Counted from the stretch's first letter, positions 1 through 8,612 are shown. The stretch: 64,000 bases of DNA from Bdellovibrio bacteriovorus W (GCA_000525675.1 CP002190.1:930001-994000), one strand, 5' to 3'. Numbers and translations: made by a program. Notes: generated by a model not told the origin, from the letters alone.

Positions 1-117
1 CGCGCTGATAACTTTCAAGCAGGGGCAGTTGCGGTTATTCAAAATGGCGGCGGTAACGATGCGTGGGCTATAGATAGCTCGAAGGTCTTGCGGAATACAA
101 TAAACGGGATTCAATAA
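1..117 (+). CDS. C-terminal end of a probable type IV pilin-like protein (partial)
   Basis: An open frame enters from the left edge and stops with TAA at 115-117. The 38 visible residues contain a Gly-rich stretch followed by DAWAIDSSKVLRNTINGIQ, which resembles the C-terminal end of type IVa pilins, where a W-x-I-x-x-x-K-x-L-x-N-T motif closes the globular domain. The N-terminal prepilin cleavage site and hydrophobic helix are outside the window, so the call rests on this short tail only. The next gene starts 11 bases later and may be co-transcribed. Confidence 0.45.
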   Translation, partial: RADNFQAGAVAVIQNGGGNDAWAIDSSKVLRNTINGIQ

Positions 118-128
118 GCTTTAAATCA

Positions 129-821
129 ATGATTTCAAAGTATTTAGTAAAAGTCCCAAGTATATTGCTTGGGACTTTTGCATTCATAATCATAATTGTA
201 ACCCAAGTACACCAGGTGGAGAGTCTTCGAGTGGATCGCAGACTGATACATCCTCCAGTTCATATTGAAAAACTTGTATTTGGGTTCAATGAAATTATTG
301 CTGATTCTTTGTGGATTCGTGCAGTTCAGGATTTTGACTATTGTGAGCAGAAAAGTTTAGAAAATACCTGTATAAATAACTCTTGGTTATTCGTAATGCT
401 TGATGCGATTACTAATTTATCACCCTATTTCAGAGTTGCTTACTCCGCTGGTTCCCTAGCGTTGACAGTTATTATATCAGATATTGATGGTGCGACTCAA
501 CTTTTTGAGAAAGCTCTTAAATATTTCCCGAACGACTGGGTTATTAACTACCGCGCGGGTTATCACTACATTTACGAAGTGAAAGATAAGAAGCGTGCGG
601 CTGTACTTCTAGAAACGGCGGCAAAAAATGGCGGACCGCCTTGGCTCTACAGTTTGGCGGGAGGCTTGTATTCTGAATCAGGATCTCAGCAAGCAGCGCA
701 AACTCTTTTGAAGTATATGATTCAGACTGAGCAGGATACGTCGATTATAAAACGACTTCAAGAAAAGTTGGCCAAGAGTTCAGAGACTTTAGGCTCTCAA
801 GGCCCAGCAAAGGGGCAATAG
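129..821 (+). CDS. Membrane-anchored TPR-like protein of unknown function
   Basis: 230 residues. One hydrophobic segment (about residues 8-26) near the N-terminus would anchor the protein in the inner membrane with the rest outside the cytoplasm. Residues 115-205 read as degenerate tetratricopeptide-like helices (for example ATQLFEKALKYFPNDW and AAQTLLKYMIQTEQD). No catalytic motif is visible. It follows the pilin-like gene by 11 bases, so a role beside the pilus is possible, but this is inference from position only. The product name is a structural description and I do not recognise the family with certainty. Confidence 0.7.
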   Translation: MISKYLVKVPSILLGTFAFIIIIVTQVHQVESLRVDRRLIHPPVHIEKLVFGFNEIIADSLWIRAVQDFDYCEQKSLENTCINNSWLFVMLDAITNLSPYFRVAYSAGSLALTVIISDIDGATQLFEKALKYFPNDWVINYRAGYHYIYEVKDKKRAAVLLETAAKNGGPPWLYSLAGGLYSESGSQQAAQTLLKYMIQTEQDTSIIKRLQEKLAKSSETLGSQGPAKGQ

Positions 822-929
822 CTGGCTTTTCGCTCCACGAAGCGATGCGCAAAAACCGCTTCCAAAGCCCGATCTTACTTAATTTCCGATCAAACATTGA
901 CCTTCCCTGATCAGTGCCCATATTTTGAG

Positions 930-943
930 TTGAATCGATTCAA
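930..943. promoter_or_regulatory. 14-bp perfect palindrome upstream of dnaJ
   Basis: TTGAATCGATTCAA is a perfect inverted repeat 21 bases before the dnaJ start codon, inside the otherwise featureless 822-964 interval. It has the size and symmetry of a dimeric repressor operator. No regulator can be assigned from the sequence, and it is not a CIRCE element. Confidence 0.35.
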
Positions 944-964
944 AATAAAGGTACCAGCAAAGAT

Positions 965-2086
965 ATGGCTCAAAGAGACTATTACGAAATTTTGGGTGTC
1001 GGCCGTGACGCAAGCGCCGATGTCATTAAAAAAGCATATCGCAAACTTGCAATGCAACACCATCCAGATCGCAATCCTGGAGATAAAGAAGCTGAAGAAA
1101 AATTCAAAGAGGCGGCTGCAGCCTATGAAGTTCTAAGTGATGCAGATAAACGCGCAAAATATGATCGTTTCGGTCACGACGCCTTCTCCGGGCGTGGCGG
1201 TGGAGCAGGATTCTCTGACGTTGAGGATATCTTCTCTCATTTTGGTGATATCTTCGGAGACATCTTCGGCGGTGGAATGGGTGGCGGAGGACAACGTCGA
1301 CGCAGCAATCGCAACGAGCCTCGTCGTGGCTCTGATCTTCGTTACGTGACAGAGATCACTTTAAAAGATGTTATAACTGGCATTGAAAAAGAAATTGAAT
1401 TTGATACCGATAAAAACTGCGGAGAGTGTAACGGTTCTGGGGCTGAAAAAGGCTCTCAACCTATTACTTGTCCAACTTGTGGTGGTTCGGGCCAAGTTGT
1501 TCGCTCTCAAGGTTTTTTTGCGATGGCCTCTACGTGCCCTCAGTGTCACGGGGAAGGGCAGATCGTTAAGAATCCATGTAAGGGTTGTAAAGGCTCTGGC
1601 AGACAAAGTGAACATCGCAAGATTCGCCTGAATATTCCTGCCGGAGTTGATAACGGCACGCGCTTGCGTGTGGCGACGGAAGGCGAAGGTGGATATCGCG
1701 GAGGCCCTCCGGGAGATCTCTTCGTTGAGATTCGTGTGAAGCAGCATAAGGTGTTTGAACGCAATGGTGATGATTTATTCGCAGAACTCTCTGTGCCTTA
1801 CATTCAAATGATTTTGGGGGCCGAAGTGGACGCTCCTACTGTTACGGGGCAAACCACTGTTGAAATTCCTAAAGGTATCCAAGACGGAGATAAGGTAAAA
1901 CTATCAGGGGAAGGAATTCCTTCTTTGAGAGGCAGCCGTCGCGGAGATATCTATTACCAAGTTAAAGTAGAGCTGCCTGAAAAGCCGAATAAAGACGAAG
2001 AAAAGCTTTTGCGCGAAATCGCAAAGGCAAAGGGTTTGAAGGTCTCTGCTGAAGGATTGGGCAGTTTTTTCGGTAGAAAAAAGTAG
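965..2086 (+). CDS. dnaJ: Chaperone protein DnaJ (Hsp40)
   Basis: 373 residues, normal family length. DnaJ delivers unfolded substrates to DnaK and stimulates its ATPase in the cytoplasm. The J-domain (residues 1-70) has the HPD motif at 33-35. A Gly/Phe-rich linker (about 74-115) follows, then four CxxCxGxG zinc-binding repeats ([32 protein letters not shown], about 140-215) and the two C-terminal beta domains, so this is a type I (class A) DnaJ. It lies upstream of dnaK, the reverse of the common dnaK-dnaJ order, and 246 bases separate the two genes, so dnaK probably has its own promoter. Confidence 0.97.
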   Translation: MAQRDYYEILGVGRDASADVIKKAYRKLAMQHHPDRNPGDKEAEEKFKEAAAAYEVLSDADKRAKYDRFGHDAFSGRGGGAGFSDVEDIFSHFGDIFGDIFGGGMGGGGQRRRSNRNEPRRGSDLRYVTEITLKDVITGIEKEIEFDTDKNCGECNGSGAEKGSQPITCPTCGGSGQVVRSQGFFAMASTCPQCHGEGQIVKNPCKGCKGSGRQSEHRKIRLNIPAGVDNGTRLRVATEGEGGYRGGPPGDLFVEIRVKQHKVFERNGDDLFAELSVPYIQMILGAEVDAPTVTGQTTVEIPKGIQDGDKVKLSGEGIPSLRGSRRGDIYYQVKVELPEKPNKDEEKLLREIAKAKGLKVSAEGLGSFFGRKK

Positions 2087-2160
2087 TCCCATAAATTGAA
2101 TGGCCCCAGTGAGAAGGGTTTCCACCAGGGCCAAATCAAACGCTTTAGGGAGGAGCGAGG

Positions 2161-2187
2161 CTTGATACTGCCGAAGAATCCCCTAAG
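2161..2187 (+). promoter_or_regulatory. Candidate sigma32-type heat-shock promoter of dnaK
   Basis: CTTGATA (2161-2167), a 12-base spacer and CCCCTAAG (2180-2187) match the heat-shock sigma factor consensus CTTGAAA / CCCCATnT. The start codon of dnaK is 145 bases downstream, leaving a long leader. A sigma70-like alternative (TTGTAA at 2203 and TTAAAA at 2226, 17-base spacer) lies just downstream. No CIRCE inverted repeat is visible. The 2087-2160 stretch holds no other recognisable feature. Confidence 0.5.
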
Positions 2188-2332
2188 TGGCGAGTTACGA
2201 TTTTGTAAGTTGTTGATTTAATTTGTTAAAATAATCTCATAAAAAAGTTACTGACGATGCTTGACGGATGAGCCAGAGGCCTCACATTTAAAGTGTCTAA
2301 AGGACATATCATACGTAGTAAGGAGAATGGGT

Positions 2333-4240
2333 ATGGGTAAAATTATAGGCATCGACTTAGGAACTACAAACTCCTGCGTTGCGATCATGGAAGGCGGAGA
2401 GCCGAAAGTACTAGTGAATGAAGAAGGCGCACGCACAACTCCTTCGGTAGTAGCTTATACAAAAGATGGCGAAAGACTTGTTGGACAGATTGCAAAGCGT
2501 CAAGCTGTTACAAATCCTGAAAATACAATTTATTCAGCAAAACGTTTCATCGGTCGTCGTTTTGACGAAGTGGCTGAAGAGATCAAGCTGACTCCTTTTA
2601 AAGTAGTTGGCAAGGGTAATGACTGTGCTTTTGAAGTACAGGGTAAACAGATCTCTCCAGAAGAAATTGGCGCAGCTGTTTTAGGAAAACTAAAAAAAGT
2701 AGCTGAAGATTACTTGGGCGAGTCAGTGACAGAAGCTGTTGTTACAGTTCCTGCTTATTTCAACGATGCTCAAAGACAAGCTACTAAAGACGCGGGTCGC
2801 ATTGCGGGTCTTGATGTAAAGCGTATCATCAATGAACCTACAGCGGCAGCTCTTGCTTACGGTCTTGATAAAAAGGCTGAAGAAAAAATCGTAATCTATG
2901 ACTTCGGTGGCGGTACATTTGACGTATCGATCCTTGAAGTAGGTGACGGTGTTGTTGAGGTTCGCGCAACGAACGGTGACACTCACTTAGGTGGTGACAA
3001 CTTCGATATCGTGATCCTTGAGTGGTTGATTTCTGAGTTTAAGAAAGATCAAGGTATCGATCTTAAATCTGACAAAATGGCGCTTCAGCGTTTAAAAGAA
3101 GCAGCGGAAAAAGCTAAGATTGAACTTTCTTCAGCGCAAGAAACTGAAATCAATTTGCCATTTATTACAGCTGACCAAACAGGTCCTAAACATCTTCAAA
3201 CAAAGCTTTCTCGAGCGAAGTTTGATCAGATGACAGAAGATCTTGTAAGACGCTCTATGGAGCCTTGTAAAAAAGCTCTCGCAGACGCGGGTCTTAAAGC
3301 TTCGGATATCGACGAAGTTGTACTGGTAGGTGGATCGACTCGTATTCCTTCTATCCAAAAAGCAGTTAAAGATTTCTTTGGTAAAGAGCCAAACAGAACA
3401 GTGAATCCGGATGAAGTTGTTGCGGTAGGTGCAGCAGTTCAAGGGGGTGTTCTATCTGGTGACGTTAAGGACGTTCTTCTTCTTGACGTGATTCCATTGA
3501 GCTTGGGTATCGAAACTCTGGGTGGAGTCATGACTACTCTGATCGAGAGAAATACAGCGATCCCAACGAAGAAGTCTCAGGTATTCTCGACAGCTGCGGA
3601 TAATCAGCCAGCGGTGGACATCCATGTTCTTCAGGGTGAACGAAAAATGTCGGCTGATAACAAAACTTTAGGACGTTTTGAGTTGGTGGGTATTCCGCCA
3701 GCACCTCGCGGAGTTCCTCAAGTTGAAGTGACTTTTGATATCGATGCAAATGGTATCTTGAGTGTTACAGCAAAAGACAATGCTTCTGGAAAGTCTCAGC
3801 AAATCAAGATCACAGCGCAATCTGGTCTTTCTGAAGAAGAGATCAAGCGCGCGGTGGCAGATGCTGAAGGGCATGCTGAGGAAGATAAAAAACGCGCAGA
3901 GGCAGTTACTCAGCGTAACAATCTTGATAACTTGATCTATCAAACAGAGAAGCTTGTTAAAGACTCTGGTGCTCAGATGGCGGAAGCTGATGTTAAAGAA
4001 GCTAACGACGCTATTGCTGAGGCGAAGAAGATTCTTGAGAACAAATCAGCAAGTGCTGATGAGTTAAAGACTCACTTTGATAAATTGCAGACTCTGACTC
4101 ATAAATTGACTTCTGAGTTGTACAAAAAACAAGGTGGTCAAGAGGGATCAGGCGGTGACGCGGGCTCTAGCGAAGCTTCATCTTCTTCGACTGAAGGTGG
4201 CGACGATGTGATCGACGCTGATTACAAAGACGTGAACTAA
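2333..4240 (+). CDS. dnaK: Chaperone protein DnaK (Hsp70)
   Basis: 635 residues from the chosen start. This ATG is preceded by AAGGAG with a 7-base spacer; the ATG six bases earlier is too close to the Shine-Dalgarno sequence. The protein opens with [14 protein letters not shown], the Hsp70 ATP-binding phosphate-1 loop. [14 protein letters not shown] and [11 protein letters not shown] are the other two Hsp70 signatures. The interdomain linker DVLLLDV precedes the substrate-binding domain, and the C-terminus ends in a Ser/Gly-rich tail followed by an acidic end ([12 protein letters not shown]). It acts with DnaJ in ATP-driven folding. A strong terminator follows. Confidence 0.98.
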   Translation: MGKIIGIDLGTTNSCVAIMEGGEPKVLVNEEGARTTPSVVAYTKDGERLVGQIAKRQAVTNPENTIYSAKRFIGRRFDEVAEEIKLTPFKVVGKGNDCAFEVQGKQISPEEIGAAVLGKLKKVAEDYLGESVTEAVVTVPAYFNDAQRQATKDAGRIAGLDVKRIINEPTAAALAYGLDKKAEEKIVIYDFGGGTFDVSILEVGDGVVEVRATNGDTHLGGDNFDIVILEWLISEFKKDQGIDLKSDKMALQRLKEAAEKAKIELSSAQETEINLPFITADQTGPKHLQTKLSRAKFDQMTEDLVRRSMEPCKKALADAGLKASDIDEVVLVGGSTRIPSIQKAVKDFFGKEPNRTVNPDEVVAVGAAVQGGVLSGDVKDVLLLDVIPLSLGIETLGGVMTTLIERNTAIPTKKSQVFSTAADNQPAVDIHVLQGERKMSADNKTLGRFELVGIPPAPRGVPQVEVTFDIDANGILSVTAKDNASGKSQQIKITAQSGLSEEEIKRAVADAEGHAEEDKKRAEAVTQRNNLDNLIYQTEKLVKDSGAQMAEADVKEANDAIAEAKKILENKSASADELKTHFDKLQTLTHKLTSELYKKQGGQEGSGGDAGSSEASSSSTEGGDDVIDADYKDVN

Positions 4241-4263
4241 GAATTCAAAAATATTTGAATAAG

Positions 4264-4294
4264 AAAAGGACCGGAGAACCCGGTCCTTTTTTTT
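4264..4294. terminator. Bidirectional rho-independent terminator after dnaK
   Basis: AAAAGGACCGG and CCGGTCCTTTT form an 11-bp stem with a 5-base loop followed by a T run; the A run on the other side serves the convergent sulfite-exporter operon. Confidence 0.9.
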
Positions 4295-4301
4295 GTAAAA
4301 A

Positions 4302-5090
4302 TTAGAGAACGAAGTGATCCAAAAGGATGAAGATACCAATTCCAATAAGTAAAAAGGCAAAGACTTTCTTAAGTCGTTTTTCTGGGAGCTTCGCTTGAAT
4401 GCGGTTACCAATAAAAAGACCTAAAAGAGAAATAATAGATAGAGCTGTCAGAAGTTTAAGATCTATCTGTGCTAAGGATTGAGTGTCTCCAAGGAGACCA
4501 ACAAGTGAATTTGCAGAAATAATTGCAAGAGAAGTTCCCGTGGCAATGGCCATCGGCATTCCCACTAAAATCACCAACGCAGGGATAATCAAAAACCCAC
4601 CACCGACGCCCACAAAACCTGTGGTGAAGCCGACGAAAAGACCTTGAAGGGCGATCAGCATATAGCGGGGGTCCATTTCCTGTACGCGGTTAGAGGCTTT
4701 AGGTTTTAACATGGAGTAAGAAGCAGCCAACATTATTAAAGCAAAGCTGAGCATTACAAGAGAGCTCTTAGTAAGCGTCCATGAACCCAGGTTTATGATA
4801 GTAGGGGGAATTAGCGGCATTAGAAATGCCCTTGTTAAATAGACTCCGACAAAACTTGGTAGAGCAAAAAGAAGTCCTGTTTTAAAGTCGACTTCTTTTT
4901 TTATTGCTTTGAGGGAAGCCCCAACAAAGGCGGTACTTCCTACGACAGAGAGAGAAAAGGTTGTCGCCAAAAGGGCATCCATCTTAAAAAAGTAAATCAG
5001 GATCGGGACGGTCAAAATTGAACCGCCCCCTCCAAGAACTCCTAGAGACAGACCCATTAAAACTGTTGCTGCATAACCTAGGATTTCCAT
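4302..5090 (-). CDS. TauE/SafE family sulfite/organosulfonate exporter
   Basis: 262 residues, almost entirely hydrophobic, with about eight membrane segments arranged as two similar halves (GLSLGVLGGGGSILTVP near the start and GFTTGFVGVGGGFLIIP in the middle), the hallmark of the TauE/SafE (DUF81) family. Members export sulfite or other sulfur oxyanions. Its ATG lies 3 bases after the stop of the upstream YeeE/YedE half, with AGAGG overlapping that gene's end, so it is translated as part of the same leftward operon. Export of sulfite formed during persulfide oxidation is the likely job here (inference from context). Confidence 0.88.
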   Translation of the reverse strand: MEILGYAATVLMGLSLGVLGGGGSILTVPILIYFFKMDALLATTFSLSVVGSTAFVGASLKAIKKEVDFKTGLLFALPSFVGVYLTRAFLMPLIPPTIINLGSWTLTKSSLVMLSFALIMLAASYSMLKPKASNRVQEMDPRYMLIALQGLFVGFTTGFVGVGGGFLIIPALVILVGMPMAIATGTSLAIISANSLVGLLGDTQSLAQIDLKLLTALSIISLLGLFIGNRIQAKLPEKRLKKVFAFLLIGIGIFILLDHFVL

Positions 5091-5093
5091 TTT

Positions 5094-5522
5094 TTACCTC
5101 TTGAAACCAAATTTTGTGTCGAGCACTTTAAAAATAAAAATACCCGCAATCATACTGAGAACAAAAACAACGGGGGTGATTTCAAAACTCGCAAGCGAAG
5201 TGAGTCCAGGACCTGGGCAGAAACCGCCTAAGCCCCAACCCACACCGAAAATCAAAGAGCCAATAACTAATGAAGGCGTAATGTCTTTTTTATTGGGCAC
5301 CTGCCATTCTTTCGCAAGAATAGGAGTGGGACGTTTGCGAATGAGTTTGTAAATCACACTATGAACGGCAATGGCTCCGATCATGACAAACATCAATGAG
5401 GGGTCCCAGCTTCCGAAGATATCCAGGAAGCCGATCACCTTCGCAGGTTGAGTCATACCAGAGACTGCAAGTCCGATGGCAAAAGAAAGTCCGACGAGGA
5501 AGGCAAAGAAATTATTTTTCAT
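5094..5522 (-). CDS. YeeE/YedE family (DUF6691-like) transporter half, C-terminal type
   Basis: 142 residues with about four membrane segments. The motif GGFCPGPGLTSL carries the conserved Cys of the second half of YeeE/YedE thiosulfate transporters (TsuA-like). In this family the two halves are either fused or, as here, encoded by two adjacent genes. The start codon overlaps the stop of the upstream half by one base (TAATG), indicating translational coupling and an expected one-to-one assembly. The substrate is probably thiosulfate or a related sulfur anion; this is inferred from the family and the neighbours. Confidence 0.85.
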   Translation of the reverse strand: MKNNFFAFLVGLSFAIGLAVSGMTQPAKVIGFLDIFGSWDPSLMFVMIGAIAVHSVIYKLIRKRPTPILAKEWQVPNKKDITPSLVIGSLIFGVGWGLGGFCPGPGLTSLASFEITPVVFVLSMIAGIFIFKVLDTKFGFKR

Positions 5523-5944
5523 TATAAGACTCCTAGATTTCTAAAAACAGTCACTGCAAGAATACCGGCAACCATGAATGCGATTGTTGCGACCAGAGAG
5601 CGGATGGAAAAACGACTGATTCCGCAGACGCCATGGCCACTGGTGCAACCGCTTCCTAAGACAGTACCGAATCCAACCAGCAATCCTGCAATCGCCGTGA
5701 CTGGTAAGGAATTGTTAAGTGTATTTTCAAAATAGGATGGGTTTGCTGAAAACATGACGAGCCCACCGACAAAGAGGCCTCCTAGAAAACTCCATCTCCA
5801 TGAACTGTCTTTGTTGGGAGCAGAAAGTGCACCGCTAAGAATTCCGCTAATACCCGTGACTCGGCCATTTGCTAAGAGCATTAATGAAACGCTGACTCCT
5901 ATAATTACCCCCCCAACGAGGGCGTTGATCCATTCTTGTGGCAT
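5522..5944 (-). CDS. YeeE/YedE family transporter half, N-terminal type
   Basis: 140 residues from an ATG preceded by AAAGGAGATC; the open frame extends further upstream but overlaps the rhodanese gene and has no other ribosome binding site. About four membrane segments are visible. The motif GSGCTSGHGVCGISR supplies the two conserved cysteines typical of YeeE/YedE proteins, which pass thiosulfate along a line of cysteines. It partners the next gene (TAATG overlap). It sits 22 bases behind the rhodanese gene, so the order is rhodanese, half 1, half 2, TauE in one operon. Confidence 0.87.
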   Translation of the reverse strand: MPQEWINALVGGVIIGVSVSLMLLANGRVTGISGILSGALSAPNKDSSWRWSFLGGLFVGGLVMFSANPSYFENTLNNSLPVTAIAGLLVGFGTVLGSGCTSGHGVCGISRFSIRSLVATIAFMVAGILAVTVFRNLGVL

Positions 5945-5966
5945 ATGATCTCCTTTTGTTTTTTTA

Positions 5967-6314
5967 TTAAGTAATTTTTTGAGAACAGTCTTGAGGAGTA
6001 CCTTCCATTGGATACTCCAACGAAAGCCAGCGCTCACAATCCCGCATGAATACAAAGTTCGAGTATTCGTAAAGACTTTCTGAGAGGCGAAGTTGCTCTT
6101 CCTGTGAACAGATAAACACTGCAAGTCTATCATTGAGATTCTCTAAGATCTTGCTAGCTTCAGCTTCCGTGATGTTAATGGCTTGAGGAATGTGGTTTTT
6201 TTGAAATTCCACTGAGTCTCGAAGGTCTAAGATTTGGATAACTTCGGGTTCCGTTGTCCAAATTTGATAAACCTGCTCACAGCTTAGTTGAGATGTTAGT
6301 TTTAAAGTTTTCAT
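5967..6314 (-). CDS. Rhodanese-like sulfurtransferase
   Basis: 115 residues, a single rhodanese domain. ILDLRDSVEFQKNHIPQAINI (residues 28-48) is the conserved CH2A-type start of the fold. The active-site loop is CSQEEQLR with Cys69 as the probable persulfide-carrying residue; the loop departs from the usual C-x-x-G-x-R sequence, so substrate preference cannot be predicted. It is the first gene of the leftward sulfur operon, and a repeated 18-bp element lies 36-53 bases upstream of its ATG. A role in moving sulfane sulfur between persulfide, thiosulfate and thioredoxin is inferred from context. Confidence 0.85.
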   Translation of the reverse strand: MKTLKLTSQLSCEQVYQIWTTEPEVIQILDLRDSVEFQKNHIPQAINITEAEASKILENLNDRLAVFICSQEEQLRLSESLYEYSNFVFMRDCERWLSLEYPMEGTPQDCSQKIT

Positions 6315-6349
6315 GAACCTATAATGTCACAGGCATTGCAAACTCAATG

Positions 6350-6367
6350 ATGTGGCAGAACATAATT
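6350..6367. promoter_or_regulatory. Candidate operator, copy 1 (before the rhodanese operon)
   Basis: ATGTGGCAGAACATAATT; 17 of 18 bases recur at 7087-7104. Its ATGT-N6-ACAT dyad has the 6-base centre typical of Crp/Fnr-family sites. It lies 36-53 bases upstream of the rhodanese ATG. Confidence 0.5.
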
Positions 6368-6392
6368 CCTAAAATATCTTAAGCATGGAGGG

Positions 6393-7028
6393 TTAAGAAA
6401 GAGCTAAGAGCTCTTTGCGATCTAGAATTTCAATAGAGCGGCCGGATTGGCGAATTAAACCGAGGTCTTCTATTGAAGCCAAGGCCTTAATCACTGTAGA
6501 AACAGTGCTACCACAGAAGTTTGCAATCTCTTGGCGAGTCCAATTATGCTCCGGATCGATATCCTTTAAATAGATCAAACTTTGTGCAACTCTGGGGATG
6601 ATTTGGTTTTCTAAAATAGAGACATGCTGAGTTTCTGCGCGGCGAAGCTCTTTAGCGAGTACGACGGCGATATCACGATAAAGTTCAGGCTGCTGCTTAA
6701 AAATCTCTTCAATCTTTTTTTGAGGAATAAAAAAGAAATGAGAACTCTCTAAGACCATAGCATTTCCGTGGTAGGGCTCGCCAGATAGTAGAGAACGGTG
6801 ACCGAAGAATTGCCCTTCTTTGAAGAAACGCAATAAGTATTCTTTGCCGGAATTGGCGCCAATGATTGTCAGACCAACGAGGCCATTTTTTATATAATAG
6901 AGTCCCTTGGGGTTGTCATTTTGACGATACACAAAGTCGCCTCTCTTAAATTCAAGAGGCTGTGCGTTTTCTTCAAAAATATGACGGAGAGTCTTTGGTA
7001 ACTCGCCCCAGTTTACGTTTTCACTCAT
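6393..7028 (-). CDS. Crp/Fnr family transcriptional regulator
   Basis: 211 residues. An N-terminal cyclic-nucleotide-binding-like beta barrel (about 15-120) is followed by a dimer helix and a C-terminal winged helix-turn-helix (WTRQEIANFCGSTVSTVIKA). The Fnr iron-sulfur Cys cluster is absent; single cysteines cannot be tied to a sensor role by sight. The gene lies between the rhodanese operon and the divergent metallo-hydrolase gene, and copies of an 18-bp dyad lie on both sides of it, so it most likely controls both sulfur units and itself. The signal sensed (persulfide, redox state, nitric oxide) is unknown. Confidence 0.9.
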   Translation of the reverse strand: MSENVNWGELPKTLRHIFEENAQPLEFKRGDFVYRQNDNPKGLYYIKNGLVGLTIIGANSGKEYLLRFFKEGQFFGHRSLLSGEPYHGNAMVLESSHFFFIPQKKIEEIFKQQPELYRDIAVVLAKELRRAETQHVSILENQIIPRVAQSLIYLKDIDPEHNWTRQEIANFCGSTVSTVIKALASIEDLGLIRQSGRSIEILDRKELLALS

Positions 7029-7086
7029 AGCGGATTGATTCTAACTTGAAATAACGAAGGACTGAAGTGCTTTTTCTTTTGAAACT

Positions 7087-7104
7087 ATGGGGCAGAACAT
7101 AATT
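7087..7104. promoter_or_regulatory. Candidate operator, copy 2 (divergent promoter region)
   Basis: ATGGGGCAGAACATAATT, identical at 17 of 18 positions to 6350-6367 and in the same orientation. It lies 59-76 bases before the regulator gene and 89 bases before the metallo-hydrolase gene, placing it where one site could serve both divergent promoters. Confidence 0.5.
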
Positions 7105-7192
7105 GTTTTCTATCTAATAGGGTTATATTGGGTTTAAATGGTGGAGGTACTAATCCCTCATTACTTATTGAACCATTTATGAGGATAGAAAT

Positions 7193-8056
7193 ATGAAACC
7201 CATTGTTAAAGAATTTTTTGATAAAGCCACATGGACTTTGACGTATGTGGTTTACGATAACACCACGAAAGATGCTGTGATTATTGATCCAGTATGGGAC
7301 TACGATCCTGCGGCTTCAGCCATGTCGACTCAGTCGATCGAAAGTGTTCGCACTTTTGTGAAGGCCGCTGCCTTGAATGTTCACTATATTCTTGAAACCC
7401 ATGCTCATGCGGATCACGTTTCGGGTGCACAAGTTTTAAAGCAGTTCTTTCCGCAAGCAAAAATTGCCATTGGTGCGAAGATCACCGATGTGCAAAAAGT
7501 TTTTAAGGGAGTCTATAATCTGGACCCGCAGTTCCCAGTAGATGGGCGTCAGTTTGATATTCTTCTAAACGAAGAAGAAAAACTGCACGCGGGTACTTTA
7601 TCTATACAGACGATCTATACTCCGGGGCACACACCGGCTTGTAGTACCTATGTGATCGGAGATGCTGTCTTCACAGGAGATGCTCTATTCATGCCTGATT
7701 ACGGAACAGGTCGTTGTGATTTCCCTGCGGGCAGTGCTAAGGATCTGTATCACTCAGTGCATGAAAAGATTTATAAGTTACCTGAAGACTACCGAACATT
7801 TACAGGGCATGACTATCTTCCCAACGGAAGAGAGCTTGCTTTTGAATCTACGATAGGCCAACAGAAGAAAGAAAATATTCACTTGCCAGATGGAATCACA
7901 GAGACTGAGTTCGTAGAGTTTAGGAATCGTCGAGATGCGACACTCTCAACTCCACGATTGTTATTACCCAGTGTGCAAGTCAACATCAATGCCGGAAACC
8001 TTCCTCAGGAAGAAAATAACGGTGTTAAATACTTAAAAATTCCAATCAAAGAATAG
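7193..8056 (+). CDS. MBL-fold metallo-hydrolase, persulfide dioxygenase-like (ETHE1/Blh type)
   Basis: 287 residues. The metal-binding motif HAHADH gives His70, His72, Asp74 and His75; His146 (TPGHTPAC), Asp163 (FTGDALF) and His206 (FTGHDYLP) complete the site. GDALFMPDYGTGRCDFPAGSA is characteristic of the ETHE1/Blh branch, which oxidises glutathione persulfide to sulfite with one iron, rather than of glyoxalase II. It is the first gene of the rightward unit, 13 bases ahead of thioredoxin, and divergent from the Crp/Fnr regulator. Together with sulfite and thiosulfate transport genes this makes a hydrogen-sulfide/persulfide detoxification island. Confidence 0.88.
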   Translation: MKPIVKEFFDKATWTLTYVVYDNTTKDAVIIDPVWDYDPAASAMSTQSIESVRTFVKAAALNVHYILETHAHADHVSGAQVLKQFFPQAKIAIGAKITDVQKVFKGVYNLDPQFPVDGRQFDILLNEEEKLHAGTLSIQTIYTPGHTPACSTYVIGDAVFTGDALFMPDYGTGRCDFPAGSAKDLYHSVHEKIYKLPEDYRTFTGHDYLPNGRELAFESTIGQQKKENIHLPDGITETEFVEFRNRRDATLSTPRLLLPSVQVNINAGNLPQEENNGVKYLKIPIKE

Positions 8057-8069
8057 AGGAGAAGCAGCT

Positions 8070-8426
8070 ATGGAAACTCTCAACCTGCAAACATTTAAAG
8101 ATAAAGTTTTTGATTTTGAACAAAACAAAGAGTGGACTTTCAAAGGTACAAAGCCGGCGATCATTGATTTCTATGCAGACTGGTGTGGACCTTGTCGTGC
8201 GCTGGCGCCAATTCTCGATGAAGTCGCAAAAACTTATGAAGGCAAAGTTGATATTTATAAGATCGACACGGAAGCCTCTCCAGAACTCGCCGCAATGTTT
8301 GGCATTCGCGGTATTCCAAGTATTTTATTTGTCCCTATGCAAGGGGAGCCTGCGATGAGTTCGGGGTTGATGCCGGCGGAGAGTTTTGAGAAGGCGATAG
8401 CCGACCTCTTTCAAATCACCAAGTAA
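8070..8426 (+). CDS. Thioredoxin
   Basis: 118 residues, thioredoxin fold with the active site WCGPC (Cys39, Cys42) and the cis-proline loop GIPS (Pro83). The N-terminal 25 residues are a little longer than in E. coli thioredoxin 1. It sits 13 bases behind the metallo-hydrolase gene with AGAGGAGAAG as ribosome binding site, so it is in the same operon and probably reduces protein persulfides or regenerates the sulfurtransferase. A palindromic repeat begins within its stop codon. Confidence 0.93.
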   Translation: METLNLQTFKDKVFDFEQNKEWTFKGTKPAIIDFYADWCGPCRALAPILDEVAKTYEGKVDIYKIDTEASPELAAMFGIRGIPSILFVPMQGEPAMSSGLMPAESFEKAIADLFQITK

Positions 8427-8550
8427 GCTTCGTGAAAAGGGCCCAGCTGACTTCGTTGTCGGCAGGCTTTCTCGCTCCGACGTGCTTGGAGCACGCCTGC
8501 GCTGCGAGAGCCTGCCTTCGCCTCGCATCTGAACCCTTTTGACGAAGCTT
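8425..8550. repeat. Long palindromic intergenic repeat, copy 1 (subtype A)
   Basis: Imperfect palindrome of 126 bp. The outer arms AAGCTTCG and CGAAGCTT pair perfectly, then AAAAGGG pairs with CCCTTTT after a 2x2 mismatch. An inner stem joins GGCAGGCT..CTCGC to GCGAG.AGCCTGCC, and the tip hairpin is CGTGCT-tgg-AGCACG. Related copies lie at 12348, 12489, 31276 and 31414. It begins in the thioredoxin stop codon, so its transcript would fold into a very stable hairpin at the mRNA 3' end. Confidence 0.85.
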
Positions 8551-8576
8551 TGTTTCAGGGGAGGGTTTTATGGAGT

Positions 8577-8612
8577 GAGAATCTTTATTTGAAGATTCTC
8601 ATGTTTGTTTTT
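8577..8612 (+). terminator. Rho-independent terminator of the metallo-hydrolase/thioredoxin operon
   Basis: GAGAATCTT and AAGATTCTC form a 9-bp stem with a 6-base loop, followed by a T-rich run. Confidence 0.7.
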
